NCBI RefSeq assembly: GCF_042310355.1
Contig: NZ_JBHJMR010000005.1
Location: forward strand, 62,001-126,000
Length of the DNA stretch: 64,000 bases
Direction of reading: 5' to 3'
Source: Wenzhouxiangella sp042310355
Lineage (GTDB): Bacteria > Pseudomonadota > Gammaproteobacteria > Xanthomonadales > Wenzhouxiangellaceae
In this document: piece by piece, positions 1 to 11,600 of the stretch
Layout of the letters: every line of letters starts with the position of its first letter
How positions within the stretch are numbered: the stretch's first letter is position 1
Notes under the pieces: generated by a model
Database searches by the model: none
What the model saw: only the letters and a program-made list of their open reading frames with translations
What the model was told of the DNA's origin: nothing
Translations under genes and position numbers: made by a program

Positions 1-93
1 CTGGCGGTGCCCACCCTGTCGATCGGCGGGCTGATCCTGCTAATCCTCGCATTCTTCGGCGTGGCGCTCTTTCGCCGCGGCGGCGTTACCTGA
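1..93 (+). CDS. C-terminal fragment of an IPTL-CTERM-type surface protein
   Basis: Only the last 30 codons are in the window; the gene starts upstream. The reading frame ends with VPTLS, then a hydrophobic stretch of about 18 residues, then Arg-Arg-Gly and a stop at 91-93. This layout (I/V-P-T-L-S, transmembrane segment, basic end) is that of the IPTL-CTERM sorting signal found on exported proteins of Gram-negative bacteria, although the usual Trp after the Ser is replaced. The protein is therefore probably exported and held or processed at the envelope. It lies 31 bp upstream of a collagen-like secreted protein on the same strand, so the two may be co-expressed. Confidence 0.6.
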   Translation: MAVPTLSIGGLILLILAFFGVALFRRGGVT

Positions 94-124
94 CAAAAAC
101 CCCGTTCAAAGAGGGAATGATTCC

Positions 125-1528
125 ATGAAACGAGCCTTGCGCTACACCCCGCTTGCCGCGGCCATGACCGCCGCCCTGTTTGCCCACAACGCCAGCGCGC
201 AGAACGACGTGGTCGTTCAGGCGCCGCCGGGCGGTACCGTGCAGATCCAGGACGCGGCCGGCAATACCGTTCATCTCCAGGTCAACGACGACGGCACGCT
301 GACTCTGCCGGGTATCGGGGGTGATACCGAGCAGACTTCCGTATTGTGCTTCGAGGCCGGCAGCGGCGTGGTGGGGCCGTGTACCGCCACGGCGGCGATT
401 GGCCCGACCGGGCCGACGGGTCCGACCGGTCCGATCGGCCCCACGGGGCCGACCGGTGCGCAGGGGCCGACGGGCGCGGACGGTGCACAGGGGCCGACCG
501 GGCCGATGGGTTCGACCGGCCCCGTTGGGCCGACCGGAGCCGACGGCGCGCCGGGTCCGACGGGCCCGCAGGGCGCTCCCGGGCCGACGGGGCCCGTCGG
601 GCCGACCGGCGCGATGGGGGATACCGGGCCGCAAGGAATTCAGGGTCCGACCGGGCCTGTCGGGCCGATTGGCCCGACCGGCGCACAGGGTCCGACCGGT
701 GCGCAGGGTTTGCAGGGGCCGCAGGGCGATACCGGCCCGGCCGGTCCCACCGGACCGACTGGCCCGATCGGCCCCACCGGTTCAACGGGTGACATGGGCC
801 CGCCCGGCCCCCCCGGCCCAGTCGGCCCGATAGGCCCCATGGGTCCGCAGGGACTGCAAGGTGATACGGGTCCGGCCGGCCCGACCGGGCCCACCGGATC
901 GACCGGCGCCACGGGTCCCATGGGCCCGACCGGTCCTGCCGGCGACAGCTACACCATCGGCACCGGCCTGGAAGAAGACGCCGGCCTGCTGACGCTGCAG
1001 CGTACCGGCTGTTCGTCGGGGCAGGTGCTGCAGTACGACGGAACCAGCTGGTCGTGTGTGACGCCGGCTTCCGGCGGGGGACGTGGGTTCGATGTGCTGA
1101 TCAACGGTACGTCGATCGACGATCCGTCGGAGGATCTGGCCTACCTCGGCTTTACCGGCGACGGCCTGGCTTTTCTGACCACTGAGAATTACCAGTTGGA
1201 GCTCCGCGACAACCAGTTGCAGCGGGCCTATATCCTGTATGCCAATGCCGGCTGTTCCGGCACCGCGCGTGTTTATGCGGCGGAAGGCCAGACCGGAAGC
1301 GCGTTCCCGGGCGACTTGTTCCAGAGCAACGGCACTGCCTACTACGTGGACAAGGCCGCGACTGTGGCTTCATTCGCCTACCAGTCGTTCTACGACTTCG
1401 CTGCCAGCGCGTGCAGCGACACGACCAGCAGCGACCCTGCTGCGCCTTTTCTGGGCAACAACGCCGGCGTGACCGGGTATTCGATCGCGGATCCGACGAA
1501 CATGGTGACTTCGTTCCAGAGGAACTGA
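125..1528 (+). CDS. Secreted collagen-like (Gly-X-Y repeat) protein
   Basis: The 467-residue product has a signal peptide (about residues 1-25, cleavage after ASA) and a short N-terminal region with two cysteines. An unbroken run of about 60 Gly-X-Y triplets, dominated by G-P-T, covers about residues 92-272. A C-terminal region of about 195 residues carries further cysteines and a GQVLQYDGTSWSC-like segment typical of trimeric surface or tail-fibre-like collagen proteins. Collagen triplets in bacteria usually form triple-helical stalks on the cell surface; here Thr replaces hydroxyproline. The start is supported by AGAGGGA upstream of the ATG. No anchor is seen, so it may be released or held by partners. 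Function unknown. Confidence 0.8.
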   Translation: MKRALRYTPLAAAMTAALFAHNASAQNDVVVQAPPGGTVQIQDAAGNTVHLQVNDDGTLTLPGIGGDTEQTSVLCFEAGSGVVGPCTATAAIGPTGPTGPTGPIGPTGPTGAQGPTGADGAQGPTGPMGSTGPVGPTGADGAPGPTGPQGAPGPTGPVGPTGAMGDTGPQGIQGPTGPVGPIGPTGAQGPTGAQGLQGPQGDTGPAGPTGPTGPIGPTGSTGDMGPPGPPGPVGPIGPMGPQGLQGDTGPAGPTGPTGSTGATGPMGPTGPAGDSYTIGTGLEEDAGLLTLQRTGCSSGQVLQYDGTSWSCVTPASGGGRGFDVLINGTSIDDPSEDLAYLGFTGDGLAFLTTENYQLELRDNQLQRAYILYANAGCSGTARVYAAEGQTGSAFPGDLFQSNGTAYYVDKAATVASFAYQSFYDFAASACSDTTSSDPAAPFLGNNAGVTGYSIADPTNMVTSFQRN

Positions 1529-2137
1529 TTGGTTTTGGTTGGTTTTTTGGTGCGTTGGTGTTTTGGGGCGGCGCGGATGGCGTTGGGGGCGGCTTTGCCG
1601 TGAGGCGGGCTTCGTAGGATGTGTGGAGGCCGAAGGCCGTAACGCATCGGCTGCGGTTGGGTTTGGCTGATGCGTTGCGCTGGCGCTCCACGCATCCTAC
1701 GGTCGACGGTTCCGCGGTTTACGGTTTACGGTTAACCGACCACGGGCCACGGACCACGGACCACGGACCACCGACTCCGCTTGGGTTTGGCTGATGCGTT
1801 GCGCTTTGCTCCACGCATCCTACGTTCATCTGGGTGTTTTGTTTCGGGTCGGGGTTGGGTTCGTAGGATGTGTGGAGGCCGGAGGCCGTAACGCATCGGC
1901 TGCGGTTGGGTTTGGCTGATGCGTTGCGCTGGCGCTCCACGCATCCTACGGTCGACGATTCCGGGGTTTACGGTTTACGGGTTCCGGACCACGGACCACG
2001 GACGCCGCTTGGGTTTGGCTGATGCGTTGCGCTTCGCTCCACGCATCCTACGATTCGAGGTCCGTATTCCGTGGTCCGTAACCCGTAACCCGTAACCCGT
2101 TGTTTTCCTGAAACCTGAAACCTGAAACCTGAAACCT
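1529..2137. repeat. Gap with REP/BIME units and heptamer tracts (collagen gene to glmS)
   Basis: This 609-bp gap between convergent genes has no gene. Complete ~88-bp BIME units lie at 1613-1701 and 1862-1950, and single right-hand REP hairpins at 1783-1824 and 2011-2052. Between them are short tandem runs of 7 bp: GGTTTAC (about 1716-1735), GGACCAC (about 1738-1770), CCCGTAA (about 2078-2099) and CCTGAAA (about 2108-2136). The last run reaches the glmS stop codon. Confidence 0.85.
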
Positions 2138-3970
<1,833 letters not shown>

Positions 3971-4205
3971 GAAAAATTTTTCTTCGAAAAATTGGGTTTA
4001 AGGTTTAAGGAAAAGAAGGTTTCAGGGTTCAGGTTTCAGGTTTCAGGAAAACGAAAAAGGGGTTCCGGGTTCGGGGTTCCGGGTTCCGGGTTCCGGAAAA
4101 CATGAGCGTTGAGCTCGGCGTGCACTCAGTCCATCGCGGCGAAGCCGCCCTGCAGCGCCCGGACGCGCCGCCTGAAACCTGAACCCTGAAACCTGAAACC
4201 TTCAT
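3971..4205. repeat. Inverted TTTCAGG-type heptamer arms between glmS and rfaH
   Basis: A left arm of GGTTTCA-type units (about 4018-4050) and a right arm of the complementary TGAAACC-type units (about 4171-4202) could pair into a long hairpin. The enclosed DNA starts with another heptamer run of GGTTCCG type (about 4060-4098). The right arm ends three bases before the rfaH stop codon. No gene is seen. Confidence 0.8.
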
Positions 4206-4721
4206 TTAAATGACCTTCCGAATCGTATTCTCCGGCAGTTCCACCTTTCGCTCGTGTTCGAGCAGTTTGAGCAGCACCACGACGCGGTCCTTGCCGCTTC
4301 TGGCCTGGAATATGGCCCTCAGGCCGGCCATGGCGCCGTCGGTGATTTCGACCGCGTCGTTGGGTTTGATCTCCATGGCCCGGCTCATGTCCACGGCGCC
4401 GAAATTGTCGTGGCGCTGCTTCAGGAAGTCGATGAATTCGTCCGGCACCCACGGCACGCGGTCACCGAAACGCACCAGGCCGATGGCGCCGCGCGTGGAG
4501 CGAATGGTACTCCAGTCCTCGGCGTGCGCACAGAGGTTGACGAACAGGTAGCGCGGGAACATGGGCAGAACGCGCACCCGCGACTGGCCGCCGCGCGGTC
4601 GCGTGCGTGCCCGGATTCGCGGCAGGAATACCTCGAATTCCTGGTTTTCCAGGTGCGCTTCGGCCCGCCGTTCCTGGCCGGGCCTGCAAAAAATCGCCCG
4701 CCAATGGCGCTGGTCTTGCAT
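4206..4721 (-). CDS. rfaH: RfaH-like NusG-paralog transcription antiterminator
   Basis: RfaH binds RNA polymerase at ops sites and prevents early termination in long surface-polysaccharide or secretion operons. The 171-residue product has an N-terminal NGN domain (about 1-105) beginning with W-R-A-I-F-C-R-P-G-Q-E-R-R-A-E-x-H-L and including the MFPRYLFV motif. A C-terminal KOW domain (about 120-170) contains the run NDAVEITDGAMAGLRAIF. The N-terminal wording and the single copy away from secE/rpl genes favour RfaH over NusG. The ATG at 4719-4721 is preceded by AGGGGCAG. Which operons it controls cannot be read from this window. Confidence 0.85.
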   Translation of the reverse strand: MQDQRHWRAIFCRPGQERRAEAHLENQEFEVFLPRIRARTRPRGGQSRVRVLPMFPRYLFVNLCAHAEDWSTIRSTRGAIGLVRFGDRVPWVPDEFIDFLKQRHDNFGAVDMSRAMEIKPNDAVEITDGAMAGLRAIFQARSGKDRVVVLLKLLEHERKVELPENTIRKVI

Positions 4722-4859
4722 GGTCTGCCCCTGATTTGCTGGTGATGTCGCCCTTTGCCGTATTCAGGATACAACAGGTGGTCGGAAGTCGGAAGTGGGG
4801 GGTTGGCTGGTTGGCTGGTTGGGCAGCTGCCGAGTGTTGCGCCGCGGCTGTGCCGTGTG

Positions 4860-5070
4860 GGGTCCGGGGCGATTGCCGGGCGAACTTCGTCGGATGTGTG
4901 GGGGCGGCGGCAACGCGTCGGCTTCGGATGGGTTTGGCTGATGCGTTGCGCTGACGCTCCACGCATCCGACGCGTCTGTGGCCGAGTTCTCTGGTCCGCG
5001 TCGGTGGTCCGGCGTGGTCGTAGGATGTGTGGAGGCCGTAGGCCGTAACGCATCGGCTGCGGTTGGGTAT
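4860..5070. repeat. Left ~210-bp direct repeat flanking the toxin-antitoxin pair (BIME plus single REP)
   Basis: It contains a divergent BIME at 4888-4972 (CGTCGGATG instead of CGTAGGATG), a GC-rich spacer including TGGTCCGCGTCGGTGGTCC, and a single left REP at 5019-5068. The same order of elements recurs at about 5880-6090 on the other side of the toxin-antitoxin genes. The whole 4722-5141 gap holds no gene. Confidence 0.8.
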
Positions 5071-5141
5071 GACCGTTGGGTTGCCCGGTGTTGCTGGAAA
5101 CGCTGATTGACACGCAGTTCGTGTTGCACTAGGTTCGTGTT

Positions 5142-5384
5142 ATGAAGAACGTGACCATTACGCTTGATGAGGAGACGGCCCGCTGGGCGCGTATCGAGGC
5201 GGCTCGGCGTGGGACCAGTGTTTCGAAGCTGGTCGGGGAAATGCTGCGCGAGCGTCGCGAGCTCGAGGCGAGCTTCGAGGCGGCTGGGCGGCGGTTTCTC
5301 GGTCGTTCGCCCGCGCCGATGAAGAGCGCCGGCGAGTCCCATCCCACCCGCGAGAGCCTCTATGACCGCGACGTACTTCGTTGA
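5142..5384 (+). CDS. Ribbon-helix-helix antitoxin (VapB-like)
   Basis: The 80-residue protein opens with KNVTITLDEETARWARIEAA, the beta strand plus helix of a ribbon-helix-helix DNA-binding domain, and continues with GTSVSKLVGEMLRER, the second helix. A flexible basic and Ser-rich tail follows and would neutralise the toxin. In type II systems such proteins bind the partner toxin and repress their shared promoter. The last 23 bases overlap the PIN-domain gene, so translation is coupled. The pair sits between two copies of a ~210-bp REP-containing direct repeat, suggesting it moved or was captured as a cassette. Confidence 0.85.
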   Translation: MKNVTITLDEETARWARIEAARRGTSVSKLVGEMLRERRELEASFEAAGRRFLGRSPAPMKSAGESHPTRESLYDRDVLR

Positions 5385-5796
5385 CACCAACGTCTTCGTG
5401 TATGCCCGTGATTGCAGCGAACCGGCCAAGCACAGCCGGGCGCGCGAGTGGGTGGAGCATCTGTGGACGACCGGTACGGGGCGGTTGAGTACGCAGGTTA
5501 TCAAGGAGTATTACCAGGTCGTCACCCGCCGACTGGATCCCGGGCTGCCCAGGGAAGAGGCGCGAGCCGACATTCGCGACATGCTGACGTGGCGGCCCGT
5601 CGATGTGTCCGCGCAAGTGCTCGAGCAGGCGTGGTCGATTGAAGACCGATACGGGTTTTCGTGGTGGGATTCGATGATTGTTGCCGCCGCCTGCCACTTG
5701 CGGTGCGATTATTTGCTGTCCGAGGATCTTCAGAGTGGGCAGGAGGTTGATGGAGTGGTTGTTGTCGATCCGTTTTTGACGGCGGTTAATGAGTGA
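5362..5796 (+). CDS. vapC: PIN-domain ribonuclease toxin (VapC-like)
   Basis: VapC toxins are Mg2+-dependent RNases that cut tRNA or rRNA to stop translation. The 144-residue protein fits the family length and has the acidic active-site residues in order: Asp8 in YFVDTNVF, Glu49 in STQVIKEYY, Asp103 in WWDSMIVAAA and Asp122 in LLSEDLQSG. It starts inside the antitoxin gene (23-bp overlap), the usual vapBC layout. The four acidic residues are intact, so the toxin looks active. Its RNA target cannot be told from sequence. Confidence 0.88.
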   Translation: MTATYFVDTNVFVYARDCSEPAKHSRAREWVEHLWTTGTGRLSTQVIKEYYQVVTRRLDPGLPREEARADIRDMLTWRPVDVSAQVLEQAWSIEDRYGFSWWDSMIVAAACHLRCDYLLSEDLQSGQEVDGVVVVDPFLTAVNE

Positions 5797-6369
5797 TTCT
5801 GGTTCCGGTTTCCGGTTTCCGGGTTCCGGTTTACGGTTTACGGCGGCAGCGTCTAGCGTTGTGGGGCGGCTTCGCCGCGCGTGGTCCGGGGCGACCGCCG
5901 GGCGAACTTTGTCGGATGTGGGGGCGGCGGCTGGAACTCATCGGCTTCGTTTGGGTTTGGCTGATGCGTTGCGCTTCGCTCCACGCATCCTACGCGACTG
6001 TGGCCGACTTCCCTGGTCCGCGTCGGTGGTCCGGCGTGGTCGTAGGATGTGTGGAGGCCGTAGGCCGTAACGCATCGGCTGCGGTTGGATGTGGCTGATG
6101 CGTTGCGCTTTGCTCCACGCATCCTACGCGACTGTGGCCGACTTCCCGGGTCCGAGTCGGTGGTCCGGCGTGGTCGTAGGATGTGTGGAGGCCGTAGGCC
6201 GTAACGCATCGGCTGCGGTTGGGTGTGGCTGATGCGTTGCGCTTCGCTCCACGCATCCTACGCGTCTGTGGCCGAGTTCTCTGGTCCGCGTCGGTGGTCC
6301 GGCGTGGTCGTAGGATGTGTGGAGGCCGTAGGCCGTAACGCATCGGCTGCGGTTGGGTGTGGCTGATGC
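5797..6369. repeat. Tandem BIME array, 134-bp period, between vapC and etfB
   Basis: BIME units lie at 5911-5994 (divergent left arm), 6041-6128 and 6175-6262, and a truncated left REP at 6309-6369. The last three start exactly 134 bp apart and share the spacer with TGGTCCGCGTCGGTGGTCCGGCGTGG, so this is a higher-order tandem duplication. The segment about 5880-6090 is the right partner of the direct repeat before the antitoxin. The array begins after a short GGTTTCC/GGTTTAC run at about 5806-5840. No gene is seen. Confidence 0.85.
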
Positions 6370-6402
6370 AAGGAAGGCGCCAACGGCCTCACGTCGAGCC
6401 GT

Positions 6403-6408
6403 TACAAT
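6403..6408 (+). promoter_or_regulatory. Probable sigma-70 -10 element of etfBA
   Basis: TACAAT lies 40 bp upstream of the etfB ATG, in the context TTACAATAGGGCG, very like the element before icmF. No convincing -35 is visible at the proper distance. The truncated REP ends about 34 bp upstream. Confidence 0.4.
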
Positions 6409-6448
6409 AGGGCGCTTACCACTCACAGCCTGATACAGGAAGACGCCC

Positions 6449-7195
6449 ATGAAGATTCTGGTCACCCTCAAGCGGGTGGTGGATTACAACGTGCGCGTGC
6501 GGGTCAAGAAGGACGGTAGCGGCGTCGAGACCGACGGCGTGAAGATGTCGATCAACCCGTTCGATGAAATCGCGCTCGAAGAGGCGCTGCGCATCAAGGA
6601 GCGCGGTGATGCCGAGGAAGTGATCGTGGCCTCGATCGGCGGCGACGAGGTGCAGCAGCAGCTGCGCACGGGCTTGGCGATGGGCGCCGATCGCGCCATC
6701 CAGGTCAGCTCGGACGGTGACGTGCAGCCGCTCACGGCCGCGCGGACGTTTCTCAAGCTGGTCGAGAAGGAAGAGCCCGGCATCGTGTTCCTGGGCAAAC
6801 AGGCGATCGACGACGACTGCAACCAGACCGGGCAGATGCTGGCCGCCCTTTGGGATCGGCCGCAGGCCACGTTTGCCTCCAAGGTGGAGCTGGCCGACGG
6901 CAAGGCGACCGTCGCGCGCGAGGTCGACGCCGGGCTGGAGACCATCGAGGTGGATCTGCCGGCGGTGCTGACTTCCGACCTGCGCCTGAACGAGCCGCGC
7001 TTCGTCAAGCTGCCCGAGATCATGAAAGCCAAGCGCAAGCCGCTCGATACCTTTTCGCTCGAGGATCTGGGCGTGGAGCGTGCCGGCGGCATCGAGGCGG
7101 TTTCCTACGAGCCGCCGCCCCAGCGCGGAGGCGGCAAGATGGTCGAATCCGTCGACGAGCTGGTGTCCGAACTCAAGGCGAAGGGGTTGCTGTAA
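6449..7195 (+). CDS. etfB: Electron transfer flavoprotein, beta subunit
   Basis: EtfB with EtfA forms the soluble FAD/AMP heterodimer that carries electrons from acyl-CoA dehydrogenases to ETF-ubiquinone oxidoreductase. The 248-residue length is typical. It begins MKILVTLKRVVDYNVRVRV and has the family segment DDDCNQTGQM for adenine-nucleotide binding. The signature TSDLRLNEPRFVKLPEIMKA contains the recognition-loop Leu used to dock onto dehydrogenases. The start has AGGAAGA at good spacing. The stop overlaps the etfA start by one base (TAATG). In this window it would serve the isovaleryl-CoA dehydrogenase at 45-46 kb. Confidence 0.97.
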   Translation: MKILVTLKRVVDYNVRVRVKKDGSGVETDGVKMSINPFDEIALEEALRIKERGDAEEVIVASIGGDEVQQQLRTGLAMGADRAIQVSSDGDVQPLTAARTFLKLVEKEEPGIVFLGKQAIDDDCNQTGQMLAALWDRPQATFASKVELADGKATVAREVDAGLETIEVDLPAVLTSDLRLNEPRFVKLPEIMKAKRKPLDTFSLEDLGVERAGGIEAVSYEPPPQRGGGKMVESVDELVSELKAKGLL

Positions 7196-8136
7196 TGTCG
7201 AGAATTCTCATCATTGCCGAACACGACGGCGAAACGCTCAGTGCCGCCACGGCCAAGACGCTGACCGGTGCCCTGGACATGGACATCGCCGACATCGACG
7301 TGGCGGTGTTTGCCGCCGATCCGTCGGGCGTGGCCGAGCAGGCCGCGAAGCTCGAGGGTGTCACACGGGTGCTGGCCATCGCGCATGCCGATTTCGAACA
7401 TTTCCTGGCCGCGCGCCTGGCGCCGGAGATCAAGGCCCTGGCGGGCGATTATTCCCACATCCTGATGCCGTCGACCACGTACGGCAAGGACGTGCTGCCG
7501 CGCGCGGCGGCCCTGATCGGCGTCAACCAGGTTTCCGATATCCAGGAAGTGATCGGCGCGCGCAGCTTCAAGCGCCCGATTTACGCCTCCAACGCGATCG
7601 TCACTGTGAATGTTGCCGACGATCAGCCGGTGGTGGCGACCATTCGCACGGCGTCGTTCGCGGCCGCCGGCGAGGGCGGCTCGGCCGAGATCGAGTCGCG
7701 CGAGCCGCAGGCGAGCGATCCCGGGCATACCCGCTGGATCAAGGTCGAGGGCGGCGAAGGCGAAGGCCCGGATCTGGCCACCGCGCCGGTGGTGGTCTCC
7801 GGCGGCCGCGCGATGGGCTCGAGCGAAGGCTTCGACATCATCTACTCGCTGGCCAAGAAGCTGGGCGCGGCGGTGGGCGCCTCGCGCGCGGCGGTCGACG
7901 CCGGCTACGTGCCCAACGAGCTGCAGGTGGGCCAGACCGGCAAGATCATCGCGCCGGAGCTGTATTTCGCCATCGGCATCTCGGGCGCCATCCAGCACCT
8001 GACCGGCATCAAGGACGCCGGCACGATCGTCGCCATCAACAAGGACCCGGAAGCGCCGATTTTCGAGGTCGCGGACCTGGGCTTGGTGGGGGATTTGTTC
8101 GAGCTCGTGCCGGAGTTGGAAAAGAAGCTGGGGTGA
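7195..8136 (+). CDS. etfA: Electron transfer flavoprotein, alpha subunit
   Basis: The 313-residue product has an N-terminal ETF domain (about 1-185) and the C-terminal FAD-binding domain. The latter shows GGRAMGSSEGF, then VPNELQVGQTGKIIAPELY and GISGAIQH, all standard FAD contacts. The frame is open upstream of this point, but the ATG at 7195-7197, coupled to the etfB stop, gives the normal N-terminus SRILIIAEHDGE. The final residues LVPELEKKL are typical. It forms the EtfAB complex with the preceding gene. Confidence 0.97.
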   Translation: MSRILIIAEHDGETLSAATAKTLTGALDMDIADIDVAVFAADPSGVAEQAAKLEGVTRVLAIAHADFEHFLAARLAPEIKALAGDYSHILMPSTTYGKDVLPRAAALIGVNQVSDIQEVIGARSFKRPIYASNAIVTVNVADDQPVVATIRTASFAAAGEGGSAEIESREPQASDPGHTRWIKVEGGEGEGPDLATAPVVVSGGRAMGSSEGFDIIYSLAKKLGAAVGASRAAVDAGYVPNELQVGQTGKIIAPELYFAIGISGAIQHLTGIKDAGTIVAINKDPEAPIFEVADLGLVGDLFELVPELEKKLG

Positions 8137-8665
<529 letters not shown>

Positions 8666-11600
8666 ATGTCTGGAGGGGAGCCAGGATTGGGCCGGTTTGT
8701 TGCGCGATTTCTCGTTTTGTTCGGTGTGCTTCATGCGGCGCTGGCTTTTCTGCCTGCGCATGCGCTGGCGCCCGACAAGGCCTTTCACCAGTTCGTGCGC
8801 GATACCTGGAGTATCGAGGAAGGCCTGCCGCAGATCACGGTGACGGCGCTGGTGCAGGGGCCGGACGGGTATGTCTGGGCCGGGACGCAGGCCGGTGTGG
8901 CGCGCTTCGACGGCGTGCGTTTTACCGTGTTCGACCCGAGTCAATCCCCCGAGATGCCCGGCATGCTGATCCAGGCGCTGTTCGTGGACTCGCAGGACCG
9001 GGTCTGGACGGGCACCTACAAGGGTGCGGCGGTGTTTCGCGACGGGCAGTTCCACGGCGTCAGCGACGGTTTCGGGCGCGAGATCGACGTCTTCCAGTTT
9101 GCGGAAACATCCGCGGGCGAGGTGGTCATCGCCTCCGACCGCGGTTTGCTGCGCCTCAACGACGATGCTTTCGTGAACGTCGGCGACGACCCGGAAGATG
9201 CCCTGCGCTCGGTGTTTGCCCACGGCGAGGACCTGTACGCCGGCGGCTACGGGGTGATTCACCGCCAGCGTGACGGTCGGTGGGAATCCATGCCCCTGGA
9301 TGGGCCACTCGATTCGGCGCTGGTCACCGACTTCATCGCCTACGACGAGCGCCTCTGGGCGGCGACCACGCGCGGGCTGCTGTATCTCGAGGACGGTCAG
9401 TGGCGAGCCTACCGGGTGGAAGGGGAGCTGGCCGACGAGGTGATCGAAACCCTGTACGCCGATCGCGACGGCAATCTCTGGCTGGGTGCGGCCGGCCGCC
9501 TGCTGCGGATCCAGGGGCGCGAGCTGATCGAGTCGGTGCCCGACGACGCGGCTTATGCCCACAGCAGCGTGTTGGCCATGACCGAGGACCACGAGGGCAA
9601 CCTCTGGCTGGGCTCGCGCTGGGACGGGCTGGCCCGGTTGTGGAACGGCTGGGTGTTCCGCTACGACCAGCCCGAGGGCCTGCACAACAGTCTCGTGTGG
9701 TCGGTCGCCCGGGACGGGGAAGGCAATGTCTGGACGGGCACCATGGACGGCCTGGCGGTGTTGCGGGAAGGGCGCTTCGAGCGCCTGGTCCCCGGCAGCG
9801 AGCAACCGCATCCGCACGCCTACACCTTGCTGCCCGAGCCCGATCGCGTCTGGGTGGGCACGCGCACGGGTCTGTACTGGTGGAACCGGCGCGAGCAGCG
9901 GGTCGAGAAACCGCCGGCTTTCGATGTGCTCGACAGCGCCCAGGTCAACGGCATCATTCCCTACGAGGGCGATTACTGGCTGGCCACCACCGAGGGCGTG
10001 TGGCGCTTCGACGGCGAGCGGATGCATCGCATCGCGCCGACCGGGGACATGGGTGGGCGCGACGTCCGCGTCCTCTACGAGACCAGCGACGGCGGACTGC
10101 TGGCCGGGACCCGGCGCGGCCTGTTGTACTGGCATCACGGGCGCTTCCTGCGCTTCAGCGAGGTAGCCGCCGAGCGCGACGTGACGGCCATCCTCGAGCT
10201 CTCCGACGGGCGCCTGGCCGTCGGCACCTTCGACGAGAAGCTGTATATCGGCCGCGACGATGACTGGCACGAGTTCGATGCCGACGACGGTCTGCCGACC
10301 AACAGTCCGTTCGCCTTCGGCGAGTCGGACGGGCGGCTGTGGGTGGCGGGCATTCGCGGCATCTACGAGCTGCCGCTGGATTCGATTCAGCGCTACATCG
10401 ACGGCGAGATCGAGGCCTTGCCCGGGCGCATGGTACTCAACGAACGTGGCGACGTGCCCGGGGCGCAGAAGGGATTTTGCTGCAACGGTGCGGGCAATGC
10501 CAAGGGCTTCATGCACGACGGCGACCTGTGGTTGCCGACGCGTGGCGGCATCGTCCACCTCGTGCCGCAGCGCATCCAGCGCAATCCCGAGCCGCCGCGC
10601 CTGCACGTCGATCGCGTGCGCATCGACCAGAAATGGCGCGCGCTCGAGCCGGGGCAGTCGTTCGATTTGCCGGCCGAGCAGCGCGATATCGCCTTCGGCT
10701 TTGCCGTACTCAGCTACCAGGATCCGACCAGTGTGCAGGTGGAATACCGCCTGGAGGGTTTTCGCAACGACTGGCAGCGACTCGACGAGCCCATGCAGCG
10801 ACAGCTCTTCTACACCAACCTGCCCTCGGGTTCGTTCACCTTGCAGGTTCGCGCGACCAACAACGCCGGCGTGTGGAGCGATCCGCCGACGAGCCTGGAT
10901 TTCCACATCCAGCCCCGGGTCTGGGAGACAGTCTGGTTCCAGACGGCGATGCTGTTTCTCGTGATTCTGCTGATCTGGCTGGGCTTCAACTACCGCCTGC
11001 GCAACATGCAGCGCCAGCAGCGCGCGCTGGAGGGCATGGTGGCCGACCGGACGGAGAAACTGCGCGTGGCCAACGAGCATCTGCGCGACTACAGCGCTCG
11101 GCTGGAGACGGCGAGCATGACCGATCCGTTGACCCGGCTCTGGAACCGACGCTACTTGTCGTCGCAGCTGCCGGCGGACTTGTCGCATTTCCATCGCGAG
11201 TTGGCCAAGGTGCAGATGCTCGGCTCGGTGATGGTGTTTGCCATCGTCGATATCGACTTCTTCAAGGAAATCAATGATCGCCACGGGCATGATGCCGGCG
11301 ACGACGTGTTGCAGCAGTTCGCCCGGCTGCTCGAGCAGCTGGTGCGCAACGGTGATTACATCGTGCGCTGGGGTGGTGAGGAGTTCCTGATCGTGTTCCG
11401 TCCGATGCCGCCCGACGAAGTCACGCGGGTGGCGACGCGAATCATCGATGGCATCGGCAACCACGGTTTCCTGCTCGAGGGTGGCCGGATCCTGCGCATG
11501 ACCGCCTCGATGGGCCTGGCCGAGTACCCACCCTTCCGCGACAGCCCGTCGGCCATGGACTGGAACCATTCCGTGACCCTGGCCGACAAGGCCCTGCTGC

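Noticed and set aside
86..921. Several long open frames on both strands across the collagen repeat
   Set aside because: They are shadows of the GPT-codon repeat; their products are Arg/Gly/Pro low-complexity and lack a ribosome site.
3971..4020. glmS leader considered as a riboswitch/ribozyme
   Set aside because: glmS ribozymes belong to Gram-positive bacteria and no core is seen; the leader is repeat DNA.
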